In this document: positions 43,527-51,837 of the stretch, one piece after another
How positions within the stretch are numbered: position 1 is the first letter of the stretch
Layout of the letters: each line of letters starts with the position of its first letter
Assembly: GCF_965660005.1 (NCBI RefSeq)
Contig: NZ_CBFHYF010000010.1
Location: 1 to 56,223 of the forward strand
Origin: Porticoccus sp965660005
Lineage (GTDB): Bacteria > Pseudomonadota > Gammaproteobacteria > Pseudomonadales > Porticoccaceae
DNA: 56,223 bases
Direction of reading: 5' to 3'
The notes under the pieces: model-generated
Told to the model about the DNA's origin: nothing
What the model saw: only the letters and a program-made list of their open reading frames with translations
Database searches by the model: none
Program-made: the position numbers and the translations under genes

Positions 43527-45767
43527 CTATGTAAACAGTTCATGCAAACCGAGATTCTCGAGTTCAGCACGCACCAGTTTCCGAATATCCGCCGGATAAT
43601 GGCAAATCAGTGAATCGCGGGCCAGGCGCTCGGCTAAAGCAATAGGCAGTGTGCGGATCAACCATTTTACCTGGGGTAATTTTGCCGCACTCATACTGAG
43701 CGTGCGCATGCCGAGGCCCAGCAGTAGTACGACCGCCACCGGATCTGAAGCCATCTCGCCACAGAGACTGACCGGGACTCCGGCATCTCCAGCCAGCTTG
43801 AGAATGCGCTGGATTTCCAGTAGCACCGCGGGGTGCACATGGTCATAACGGCCCGAGACCCGGGGGTTGTCACGATCCAGTGCCAGCAGATACTGACTGA
43901 GATCATTCGAACCAATCGAAATGAAATCGATTTTCCCCGCCCAGAACGGGATCTGGGAAATAGCCGCCGGCACCTCCACCATAACGCCCAAAGCCGGCCG
44001 GGTAACGGTATAGCCCTCTGCTGCCAGCTGTTCCATTGCATCAAGGAAAATCTCGGCAAAATCGTCGAGTTCACTGGTGGAACTGACCATCGGCAGCAGA
44101 ATGCGCAGATTGTCCATACCTTCTGCTGCGCGAATCATGGCGCGCACCTGGGTCATCAGCAACTGGCTGTTATCCAGGGTAAACCGCACCCCCCGCCAGC
44201 CCAATGCCGGATTTTTTTCATTGTCGACCGGGAAATAGGGCAGTTGCTTGTCGCCGCCAATATCCAGGGTACGCATGTGAACCGGCTTGCCTCGGTAGGC
44301 ATCCAGCACTTGTCGATAGACCCCGATCTGCTCTTCCTCAGACGGGAAGCTATCGTGCACCATAAAGGGGATTTCTGTGCGGTACAGTCCGACACCTTGG
44401 GCGCCGCTCAAGAGCCCGGGCGAAATATCCGCCAGCAGGCCGGTATTCGTGTAGAGGGTCACGGCGACACCGTCCGGTGTCACGGCCGGTAAATCCCGCA
44501 TTTTTTCCAACTGCTTCATCAGAGCGCGACGGTCATTCACCAGTCGCTGATATTCCGACAGAACCCCATCACCGGGATTGAGCAGCACCTGACCATAATT
44601 GCCATCAACAATAATGCTGGCATTATCAACGAGACGTCGCACTCGTCCGGTGCCCATGACGGCGGGAATACCCAGCGCATTGGCGAGCACAGCGGTATGG
44701 GACAGGCCTGAACCGTCGAAACAGACCAGTCCCACCAATCTGTCACTTGGAATCAGGGCAATATCGGAGACACTTACCTGAAAACCGACCAGCACGATAT
44801 TGGTGTCAGGAGGAATGGCCACCGGTTTGATACCGCGCCAGGCATTGAATAGCTTGTTGCCCAGATGATGAATATCTTCGTGGCGGGCCTTCAGATAAGG
44901 ATCATCCATTTTCAGAAACAACTCGGCAAAATGCTGTACTGCCTGACGCAGTGAACCCGGTAACCAGTTGCCGGCACGAATCCCCTTCTCCACGTGGGAA
45001 ACGAACGCAGGATCTTCCAACAGCATGTTATAGGCGCTGAAAATACCGGTAACACTGCCGGAAATCTCCTTGCCGAGAGATGCCTGCTCGTGCTCGATTT
45101 GCGCCCGTACCACGGTGAGCAATTTCTGCCAGTCCTCCACGGTACCGGGGACATCCTCACAGGGTGCATCAAGTACAGAGTAGAGTTCACCCTGGTCGCT
45201 TATTTTGATATGGCCAATACCGATACCCGGCGCGCCCTTGACACCCGTAACCCGCTCGTTGAGGCCAATCATATCGCCCTGGGCAAGCGGACTGGTGCCC
45301 AGCAGCAATGCCAGATGCGCTGCCAACGTCACCAGGAAGCCCTGCTCCTCCTCCGACAGCTCACGAATTTCCCGACTCTGAACCACCAGAACGCCAATGA
45401 CTTTCCCGGCATACACGATAGGGACACCACAGAAACTGTGGAACCGCTCTTCCCGTGTCTCTGCAACGTAGAAATAAGAGGGGTGTAATTCACCATCGGC
45501 CAGGTTGACCGGATGGCGACTGGTGGCCACCAGGCCCACCAGGCCCTTGCCCGTTGGCAACTTGACGTTGCGCACGGCTTTTGAGGCCAGGCCATGAGAC
45601 GCCAGCAAGAGCATTTCCCGCTGCTCATTCGCCAGATACAGACTGCACACATCCACCGCCATGGTTTGACTGATGGACTCAACAATCAGGTTAACCTGAT
45701 CAATAGGTGTATCAGCCGTCGCTACGGTCTGGACGATACGCGCCAATTCATGCACGACACTTTTCAT
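43527..45767 (-). CDS. ptsP: Phosphoenolpyruvate-protein phosphotransferase PtsP (EI-Ntr)
   Basis: About 746 residues, as in E. coli PtsP (748). An N-terminal GAF domain (about residues 5-150), the PEP-utiliser mobile domain with phospho-His357 in GSGLSHTAVLANALGIPAV, and the C-terminal PEP-binding TIM barrel (GLYRTEIPFM, RTLDIGGDKQLPYF, SIGSNDLSQYLLALDRDNP, SLCGEMASD). It starts the nitrogen-related PTS cascade to NPr and IIA-Ntr, which are not in this window. The start at 45767 is inside a tandem duplication (see repeat). Confidence 0.96.
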   Translation of the reverse strand: MKSVVHELARIVQTVATADTPIDQVNLIVESISQTMAVDVCSLYLANEQREMLLLASHGLASKAVRNVKLPTGKGLVGLVATSRHPVNLADGELHPSYFYVAETREERFHSFCGVPIVYAGKVIGVLVVQSREIRELSEEEQGFLVTLAAHLALLLGTSPLAQGDMIGLNERVTGVKGAPGIGIGHIKISDQGELYSVLDAPCEDVPGTVEDWQKLLTVVRAQIEHEQASLGKEISGSVTGIFSAYNMLLEDPAFVSHVEKGIRAGNWLPGSLRQAVQHFAELFLKMDDPYLKARHEDIHHLGNKLFNAWRGIKPVAIPPDTNIVLVGFQVSVSDIALIPSDRLVGLVCFDGSGLSHTAVLANALGIPAVMGTGRVRRLVDNASIIVDGNYGQVLLNPGDGVLSEYQRLVNDRRALMKQLEKMRDLPAVTPDGVAVTLYTNTGLLADISPGLLSGAQGVGLYRTEIPFMVHDSFPSEEEQIGVYRQVLDAYRGKPVHMRTLDIGGDKQLPYFPVDNEKNPALGWRGVRFTLDNSQLLMTQVRAMIRAAEGMDNLRILLPMVSSTSELDDFAEIFLDAMEQLAAEGYTVTRPALGVMVEVPAAISQIPFWAGKIDFISIGSNDLSQYLLALDRDNPRVSGRYDHVHPAVLLEIQRILKLAGDAGVPVSLCGEMASDPVAVVLLLGLGMRTLSMSAAKLPQVKWLIRTLPIALAERLARDSLICHYPADIRKLVRAELENLGLHELFT

Positions 45768-45790
45768 GGCAATAACACGACACTTTTCAT
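45753..45790 (-). repeat. Duplicated ptsP start-codon segment
   Basis: ATGAAAAGTGTCGTG occurs twice on the minus strand, at 45790-45776 and 45767-45753. The upstream copy opens MKSVVLLP and stops at a TGA that overlaps the ptsP ATG (ATGA). The ptsP protein itself begins MKSVVHEL. The copies are out of frame with each other (23-base period). Confidence 0.9.
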
Positions 45791-46055
45791 AGCGATCATT
45801 CGTTAACCAACAACATCCAATGGGAAAAACATCCCGGTCGCGTCATCGGGCTACCTGCCTCTTGCCCACAACAACTGCATCACTTACTTCGCTATTTAAG
45901 ATCATTGCGAGAAAACCACAAGCGAAATTTATCCAGTCTGCCCAATCCCAAACGACACAGGATTTACAAAATCCGCTCGAGAAAACCCTCAATTCCATTT
46001 ACAGCAACCCACGTTAGATTTGATAATCGCACACCTCAATCCGGTTCGCACCTCC

Positions 46056-46724
46056 ATGCCATCAAGCTCTGTCGACATCGCTCACGAACAGGACGTCGAG
46101 CATCGCCTGTTTTCACGGATTGCCTGTGATCTTACCGATAAAGGTTACTCGGTTATCCCCAACGCCTTGCCCGGATTGTTATCTGAACAACTGTTTGGTC
46201 AGATACAGTCACTGCACAGCCATGACTTCAGCGAGGCCGGCGTGGGCAGGAGTCACGATCAAACCCTGAACCGGTTTGTGCGAAGGGATGCGATCCGCTG
46301 GATCGAGGGGGACACACTGCCCGAAAAACACTGGCTGGACTGGAGCGGTCGGTTACAGACTTACCTGAACCGTCACCTGTTTCTTGGCCTGTTCTCCTAC
46401 GAGAGCCATTTTTCGCATTACCGTCCCGGTGATTTTTATCGCAAACATCTGGATGCCTTTCGTGGCCAGACCAATCGTCGACTCTCCACCGTCGCCTACC
46501 TGAATCCCGGCTGGATGCCCGACGATGACGGAGAACTGGTCCTATTCAGCGAAAAGGGGGAAGGAGAGATACTGCGGATCACCCCAGCCTATGGAACGCT
46601 GGCTATCTTCCTGAGCGAAACATTTCCCCACGAAGTATTGCCAACAAACCGGCACCGTTACAGCATCGCAGGCTGGTTTCGGGTCAACGGCTCCATCAAC
46701 GATCAACTGGATCCACCGGCCTGA
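46056..46724 (+). CDS. 2-oxoglutarate/Fe(II) oxygenase, prolyl-hydroxylase (EGLN/PPHD) type
   Basis: About 222 residues. The double-stranded beta-helix iron site is visible: His and Asp in YRKHLDAF, the distal His in FPHEVLP, and the 2-oxoglutarate Arg in RHRYSIAGWF. The strands YESHFSHYRPGDFYRKH and LSTVAYLNPGWMPDDDGEL resemble the SM-20/PHD family, including the Pseudomonas enzyme PPHD reported to hydroxylate EF-Tu. The substrate here is inferred only. The ATG at 46056 is chosen over 46020, though no strong ribosome site is seen for either. It stands alone, ending 5 bases before proB. Confidence 0.85.
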   Translation: MPSSSVDIAHEQDVEHRLFSRIACDLTDKGYSVIPNALPGLLSEQLFGQIQSLHSHDFSEAGVGRSHDQTLNRFVRRDAIRWIEGDTLPEKHWLDWSGRLQTYLNRHLFLGLFSYESHFSHYRPGDFYRKHLDAFRGQTNRRLSTVAYLNPGWMPDDDGELVLFSEKGEGEILRITPAYGTLAIFLSETFPHEVLPTNRHRYSIAGWFRVNGSINDQLDPPA

Positions 46725-46728
46725 CCGT

Positions 46729-47850
46729 TTAGACCAGAACCAGATTATCCCGGTGAATCACTTCCCGATTATCACAATAACCGAGGATACCGACAATAAG
46801 ATCGCTGCTCTTGCCGATAATCTGACGAGTCTCGGCAGCACTGTAATTCACCAGACCCCGGGCAACTTCATTGCCAGACGGATCAACACAACGCACCAGA
46901 TCGCCCCGGTGAAAATCACCAACCACCGATTGCACCCCGACCGGCAACAAACTCTTGCCCTGCTCCCGCAACATTTGGCAGGCTCCTTCGTCCAGGGTCA
47001 ACGACCCGCGCACTTGCAACCTACCAGCCAACCATTGCTTTCGGGCAGCTATCGGCGCCTGTTCCGCCAACAACAGGGTTCCCAGGTTTTCGGCATCGGC
47101 CAGCCTAGTGAGTACCTGTTCGCTGCGACCGCCAACAATCACGGTATTCGCACCAGAGCGAGCAGCCAGTCGGGCAGCACGCAATTTAGTGATCATACCT
47201 CCCCGGCCCAACGCACTCCCTTCACCGGCCAGCTTGTCCAATGCCGGATCACCCGCCCGACCCAGGGAGACCAGTTTGGCCTTTGGGGAGGTTCTCGGAT
47301 CAGCATCATAGAGTCCGTCCTGATCGGTGAGTATTACGAGCAAATCGGCATCGATGAGGTTCGCCACCATTGCCGCCAGCGTGTCATTGTCACCAAAACG
47401 AATTTCATCGGTGACCACCGTATCGTTTTCATTAATGATCGGCACGACACCCATCTGGATCAATGTCTGCAAGGTATTGCGGGCGTTCAGATAACGTTCC
47501 CGGTTGGATAGATCATCGTGGTCGAGCAGCACTTGCGCGGTGTGGCGGTTGAATTGCTGAAACTGGAATTCATAGGCCTGTACCAATCCCATCTGTCCGA
47601 CAGCTGCCGCTGCCTGCAATTCGTGAATGGAAGCGGGTCGCTTGCACCAGCCCAACCGGGACATGCCCTCGGCAACAGCCCCGGACGAAACCATCACCAC
47701 TTCAATGTCCTGCTCCAGCAATTTTGCCACCTGGGCCACCCAGGCGCCGATGGACTCGCGATCGAGACCTCGACCGTCGGCGGTCAACAGGGCACTGCCT
47801 ATTTTTACAACCCAGCGCCGGGCATTGCGGAGAATCGTTCTATCGTTCAT
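46729..47850 (-). CDS. proB: Glutamate 5-kinase ProB
   Basis: About 373 residues. An N-terminal amino acid kinase domain (WVVKIGSALLTADGRGLD, VSSGAVAEGMSRLGW, INENDTVVTDEIRFGDND, TDQDGLYDADPR) and a C-terminal PUA domain (about residues 280-360). First step of proline synthesis, phosphorylating glutamate, with proline feedback through the kinase domain. Downstream of obgE as in pseudomonads; proA is not in the window. Confidence 0.96.
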   Translation of the reverse strand: MNDRTILRNARRWVVKIGSALLTADGRGLDRESIGAWVAQVAKLLEQDIEVVMVSSGAVAEGMSRLGWCKRPASIHELQAAAAVGQMGLVQAYEFQFQQFNRHTAQVLLDHDDLSNRERYLNARNTLQTLIQMGVVPIINENDTVVTDEIRFGDNDTLAAMVANLIDADLLVILTDQDGLYDADPRTSPKAKLVSLGRAGDPALDKLAGEGSALGRGGMITKLRAARLAARSGANTVIVGGRSEQVLTRLADAENLGTLLLAEQAPIAARKQWLAGRLQVRGSLTLDEGACQMLREQGKSLLPVGVQSVVGDFHRGDLVRCVDPSGNEVARGLVNYSAAETRQIIGKSSDLIVGILGYCDNREVIHRDNLVLV

Positions 47851-47926
47851 ACGTGTTCTACTGTCGAGTGATCCGTAGAGATTGACTTAAAAGCTTTCTA
47901 TTCCAATGTTGGATGAATCTTGCGCC

Positions 47927-49117
47927 TCAGGGGCTATAGACGACTTCCACATCGTAGTCATCCTCGTCAAAGCCATCATCATCCTCATCGCTGTCATCCG
48001 ATTTGCGATTTCGGCGCAGGGACTCAATTCGGTCACGAGCCTCCTGCTGCATTTGATGCTGAAGATCCAGCTCCCGGCGGGCTACTTCCGGATCGCTGCG
48101 CTCTTCCTCCCAACGGGCTTCCAGATACTCGAGAATATCATCGCAAAGCGCCGCCGCACCCTCCGCAGACAAGGCAGAGACCTGATACACCGGTCCTTCC
48201 CATGCCAACTGCGCAACCACATCGCTGCAACGTTGCTGACGCTCCGCCTCCGGCAACAAATCCACCTTGTTCAGGACCAACCAACGGTCCCTACTCCACA
48301 GGGTCGGACTGAACTGATCCAGTTCATCTTCAATAATGGCGATATTGTCCGCCGGATTTTTCCCATCGGGCGGCAACATATCCACCAGATGCAGTAGCAG
48401 GCGGGTTCGTGTCAGGTGTTTCAGAAAACGAATGCCGAGACCGGCACCTTCGGCAGCACCCTCCACCAGACCCGGCACATCAGCAATCACAAAACTGCGA
48501 TATTTGTGAGGGTTCACCACGCCGAGATTGGGCACCAGCGTGGTAAAGGGATAATCGGCAACCTTGGGTCGCGCAGCTGATACAGCACGAATAAATGTCG
48601 ACTTACCGGCATTGGGCAAGCCGACCAACCCGACGTCTGCAAGCACTTTCAGCTCCAGGCGCAGGTTGCGCTCCTCGCCCTCTTTACCGGGTGAGGTCTG
48701 GCGCGGTGCACGATTGACACTCGACTTGAAACGGGTGTTTCCGAGACCATGAAAACCACCGTGGGCCACCATCAGCCGCTGACCATCATCGGTAATATCG
48801 CCAAGCACTTCCTCGGTATCCTCATCAATAATGGTGGTGCCCACAGGCACCTTGAGGATCAAATCATCACCCCCCCGACCGGTACAGTTGCGACTGCTGC
48901 CAGCCTGACCACTCTGAGCCCGATAATCCCGCTGAAAACGATAATCCACCAGAGTATTGAGGTTGATATCGCCCTCCAGATAGACCGAACCACCATCACC
49001 ACCGTCGCCGCCATCCGGTCCACCTTTGGCCACGAATTTCTCACGGCGAAAACTCAGGCAACCGTTGCCACCGCGACCGGCATGTACGTGAATCGTTGTT
49101 TCATCGACAAATTTCAT
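47927..49117 (-). CDS. obgE: Ribosome-associated GTPase ObgE (CgtA)
   Basis: About 396 residues. A glycine-rich Obg fold at the N-terminus (IHVHAGRGGNGCLSFRREKF, GGPDGGDGGDGG), then the GTPase domain with G1 GLPNAGKSTFI, G3 DVPGLVEGA and G4 NKVD, and a strongly acidic C-terminal tail (SDDSDEDDDGFDEDDYD). It takes part in 50S assembly and the stringent response. Follows rpmA after a terminator. Confidence 0.96.
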   Translation of the reverse strand: MKFVDETTIHVHAGRGGNGCLSFRREKFVAKGGPDGGDGGDGGSVYLEGDINLNTLVDYRFQRDYRAQSGQAGSSRNCTGRGGDDLILKVPVGTTIIDEDTEEVLGDITDDGQRLMVAHGGFHGLGNTRFKSSVNRAPRQTSPGKEGEERNLRLELKVLADVGLVGLPNAGKSTFIRAVSAARPKVADYPFTTLVPNLGVVNPHKYRSFVIADVPGLVEGAAEGAGLGIRFLKHLTRTRLLLHLVDMLPPDGKNPADNIAIIEDELDQFSPTLWSRDRWLVLNKVDLLPEAERQQRCSDVVAQLAWEGPVYQVSALSAEGAAALCDDILEYLEARWEEERSDPEVARRELDLQHQMQQEARDRIESLRRNRKSDDSDEDDDGFDEDDYDVEVVYSP

Positions 49118-49203
49118 GAAGGGAGTATACCGCGCTCAGGAGATAGGGGTTAGATGGCAGGCCACCGAGGCAAAAGGACATAACCCACCCGACATTCAAA
49201 CAC

Positions 49204-49231
49204 AAAAAAACCCCGCCTGAGCGGGGCTTTT
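49204..49231 (-). terminator. Rho-independent terminator after rplU-rpmA
   Basis: On the minus strand CCCCGC-TCAG-GCGGGG is followed by seven T (the A run at 49204-49210). It ends the ribosomal protein operon before obgE; read-through could still feed obgE. Confidence 0.88.
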
Positions 49232-49245
49232 CAATAAGTCCAGCT

Positions 49246-49503
49246 TCAGGCGGTTACAATATTCACATACTTGCGATTATTGGGGCCTTTCACAGTGAAC
49301 TGGACTTCACCGTCTGCTGTAGCAAAAATAGTGTGGTCACGACCAAGGCCAACATTGTTGCCGGCATGGAAACGGGTACCGCGCTGGCGAACGATGATGT
49401 TGCCCGCCGCTACCTGTTCGCCGCCAAAACGCTTGACGCCCAGTCGTTTACTTTCAGAATCGCGCCCGTTACGGGTACTACCACCAGCTTTCTTGTGAGC
49501 CAT
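49246..49503 (-). CDS. rpmA: 50S ribosomal protein L27
   Basis: About 85 residues. Typical N-terminus AHKKAGGSTRNGRDSESK, which reaches the peptidyl transferase centre, and VAAGNIIVRQRGTRFHAGNN. No cleavable N-terminal extension of the Firmicutes kind. Follows rplU by 19 bases. Confidence 0.97.
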   Translation of the reverse strand: MAHKKAGGSTRNGRDSESKRLGVKRFGGEQVAAGNIIVRQRGTRFHAGNNVGLGRDHTIFATADGEVQFTVKGPNNRKYVNIVTA

Positions 49504-49522
49504 GACGTTCTCCTATCTGATC

Positions 49523-49837
49523 TTAACCGGCACTGATGCCAGTAATTTTCACCTCGGTGTACCACTGACGGTGGCCCATTTGTTTCCGATGATGCTTGCG
49601 GCGGCGAAACTTGATGATTTGCACCTTATCCGCACGACCATGACTGAGCACTTCACCTGTTACCCTGGTACCTTCAAGTAGCGGCGCACCAATTTTGAAA
49701 TTTTCTCCATCGGCAACCATCAGCACTTCATTGAAGTCGATACTGCCACCGGTGGGGACTTCCAGCTTTTCGAGGCGCAGGTATTCGCCTTCCTTGACCC
49801 GGTGCTGCTTGCCACCACTCTTGATAACTGCGTACAT
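49523..49837 (-). CDS. rplU: 50S ribosomal protein L21
   Basis: About 104 residues. MYAVIKSGGKQHRVKEGEYL and the C-terminal KFRRRKHHRKQMGHRQ are diagnostic. It binds 23S rRNA domain I near L20. First gene of rplU-rpmA, with a good promoter upstream, divergent from ispB. Confidence 0.97.
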   Translation of the reverse strand: MYAVIKSGGKQHRVKEGEYLRLEKLEVPTGGSIDFNEVLMVADGENFKIGAPLLEGTRVTGEVLSHGRADKVQIIKFRRRKHHRKQMGHRQWYTEVKITGISAG

Positions 49838-49915
49838 AATATGCTCCGTATTCGCTCATGCCAGTTCGAAGCCTGCAGGAACGATTTCCTCAAGGCCGGT
49901 TTTGCGAGGGGCAGG

Positions 49916-49944
49916 ATTTTAAGTTAAACCCCCTGCTACCGCAA
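49916..49944 (-). promoter_or_regulatory. Sigma-70 promoter for rplU-rpmA
   Basis: On the minus strand TTGCGG (49944-49939) and TAAAAT (49921-49916) with a 17-base spacer, about 79 bases before rplU. Confidence 0.6.
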
Positions 49945-49983
49945 GAGAATATTCAACAACAATCCCGCATCAGTGCCCGAAAC

Positions 49984-50012
49984 TTGACAGTGGCTGGACC
50001 CATCTCTACGAT
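49984..50012 (+). promoter_or_regulatory. Sigma-70 promoter for ispB
   Basis: Perfect -35 TTGACA (49984-49989), 17-base spacer and TACGAT (50007-50012), about 74 bases before the ispB start. Divergent from the rplU promoter 40 bases away. Confidence 0.65.
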
Positions 50013-50085
50013 GCCACGCGCCTATCGTACAAGTCTCGCGTGCATCGGCTGTCTCCACCTATTTGTTGCTAGCCAGGGTTACGGC

Positions 50086-51048
50086 ATGTTGCCATTCCAT
50101 CAGGTAGTTAAATCCGAGTTTGAGCAGGTTAACAAGCTGATCATTCGCCAACTGCACTCTGATGTCGGGTTAGTGGAAAATATCGGCCAATACATTGTCG
50201 ATGCCGGTGGCAAACGCCTGCGACCCCTGCTGGTTCTGCTCATCGCGAACAGCTTTGGCTACAAGGGGACACAACATATCTCATTGGCCGCCATCATCGA
50301 GTTTATTCACACGGCCACGCTACTGCACGATGATGTGGTGGATACCTCGGATTTGCGACGCGGAAGAGCCACGGCCAATGCACGGTTCGGCAATGCTCCC
50401 AGCGTACTGGTCGGGGACTTCCTTTATTCACGGGCCTTTCAGATGCTGGTGGGGATCGACAGCATGGCGATCATGCGGATCATTGCGGATACCACCAACA
50501 TCATTTCTGAAGGCGAAGTACAGCAACTGATCAATGCCGGCAACCCCGACACCTCCGAAGCAGCCTACTTTGATGTCATTCGCAAGAAAACGGCCCAACT
50601 TTTCCAGGCGGCAGCGCAGACCAGTGCCATCCTGGCAGGCGTATCACCCGCTCTGGAAGAATCGGCAAAACATTACGGTTACCATCTGGGGATGGCCTTT
50701 CAGTTGGTGGATGACGTGCTGGATTACAGTAGCAATCGGGAAGAGCTGGGCAAAAACATTGGCGATGATCTGGCAGAGGGCAAACCAACCCTGCCCCTGA
50801 TTCGCGCCATGCAGCAGGGTACGGCTGAACAGAGAACAATGATCCGTTCGGCCATTGAAAATGGCGCCCTGAGCCAGTTGACGGAGATTAGCGACGCGAT
50901 CCATTCGACCGGGGCGCTCGACTACACTCTCGCCCGTGCTGCTCACCACGCAGAACAGGCGAAGGCCTGTCTGGTGGGTTTTACAGATTCATCCGAGCGT
51001 CAGGCATTGGCAGAACTCACAGCGTTCGCACTGCAACGAAAATCCTGA
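50086..51048 (+). CDS. ispB: Polyprenyl (octaprenyl) diphosphate synthase IspB
   Basis: About 320 residues. Makes the side chain of ubiquinone by elongating farnesyl diphosphate with IPP. First Asp-rich motif in LLHDDVVDTSDLRRG and second in LVDDVLDYSSN. The ATG at 50086 (MLPFHQVVKSEFEQ) has AGGG upstream and fits the family start; the frame is open to 49858 but upstream codons overlap the promoter region. The chain length (C40 or C45) cannot be read with certainty. Confidence 0.94.
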   Translation: MLPFHQVVKSEFEQVNKLIIRQLHSDVGLVENIGQYIVDAGGKRLRPLLVLLIANSFGYKGTQHISLAAIIEFIHTATLLHDDVVDTSDLRRGRATANARFGNAPSVLVGDFLYSRAFQMLVGIDSMAIMRIIADTTNIISEGEVQQLINAGNPDTSEAAYFDVIRKKTAQLFQAAAQTSAILAGVSPALEESAKHYGYHLGMAFQLVDDVLDYSSNREELGKNIGDDLAEGKPTLPLIRAMQQGTAEQRTMIRSAIENGALSQLTEISDAIHSTGALDYTLARAAHHAEQAKACLVGFTDSSERQALAELTAFALQRKS

Positions 51049-51168
51049 CGCCCTGCGCAGCAAGATGATCCACCAACAGCACTACTGAACAACCATAAAC
51101 CTGTCTATTTTGAGCGGATTCCTCAGGGCCAAAAGACTGACAGCACACCCTGCAACCTCCCAGATTTT

Positions 51169-51197
51169 CTGGACTTAATGAGCAGATCCGCTAAAAT
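51169..51197 (+). promoter_or_regulatory. Candidate promoter for fabA
   Basis: -10 TAAAAT (51192-51197) preceded by a weak -35 (CTGGAC with 17 bases, or TGGACT with 16). About 60 bases before fabA. Confidence 0.4.
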
Positions 51198-51257
51198 TCG
51201 TCCCTTCGATGATAAACCAGCACCGGGTAAAACCGTTTAACCAAGGCAGTCCACTCA

Positions 51258-51788
51258 ATGACAACATTCGTTCCACAATCACAGAACGCATATACCCGCG
51301 AGGAAATCGTCGCCTGCAGTCACGGCGACCTGTTTGGCGAAGGTAACGCCAAACTCCCCGCTGACAACATGTTGATGGTGGACCGAATCACCCGCATACA
51401 TGCCGGAGAAGGCCGTTTTGGCAAAGGCCTAATAATTGCGGAACTGGATATCCATAAAGACCTGTGGTTTTTCGATTGTCATTTTCACGGCGACCCGGTC
51501 ATGCCCGGCTGTCTGGGTCTCGACGCCATGTGGCAGTTGACCGGTTTTTTTCTGGCCTGGAAAGGCAATCCCGGCAGAGGGCGCGCACTGGGCTCGGGTG
51601 AAGTGAAGTTTTTCGGCCAGATACTGCCAGTGGCAAGCGTCGTCACCTACCAGATTGATATTTCGAGGATTGTTGAAAGAAAACTGAAAATGGCCATCGC
51701 CGACGGCAGTGTCTTTGTGGATGGGCGCGAGATTTACACTGCAAAAGATCTGCGCGTTGGACTGTTCGAGTCCACTGACAACTTCTGA
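51258..51788 (+). CDS. fabA: 3-hydroxydecanoyl-ACP dehydratase/isomerase FabA
   Basis: About 176 residues. Introduces the double bond in anaerobic unsaturated fatty acid synthesis. Hot-dog fold with catalytic His75 in DCHFHGDPVMPG and Asp89 in LGLDAMWQL, 14 residues apart as in E. coli (His70/Asp84). The C-terminal VFVDGREIYTAKDLRVGLF is typical. Followed after about 50 bases by fabB, the usual operon. Confidence 0.97.
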   Translation: MTTFVPQSQNAYTREEIVACSHGDLFGEGNAKLPADNMLMVDRITRIHAGEGRFGKGLIIAELDIHKDLWFFDCHFHGDPVMPGCLGLDAMWQLTGFFLAWKGNPGRGRALGSGEVKFFGQILPVASVVTYQIDISRIVERKLKMAIADGSVFVDGREIYTAKDLRVGLFESTDNF

Positions 51789-51837
51789 TTTTTTCTACTA
51801 CAATGGCCAGACCTGATAACCGGGATAGGTATAACCG

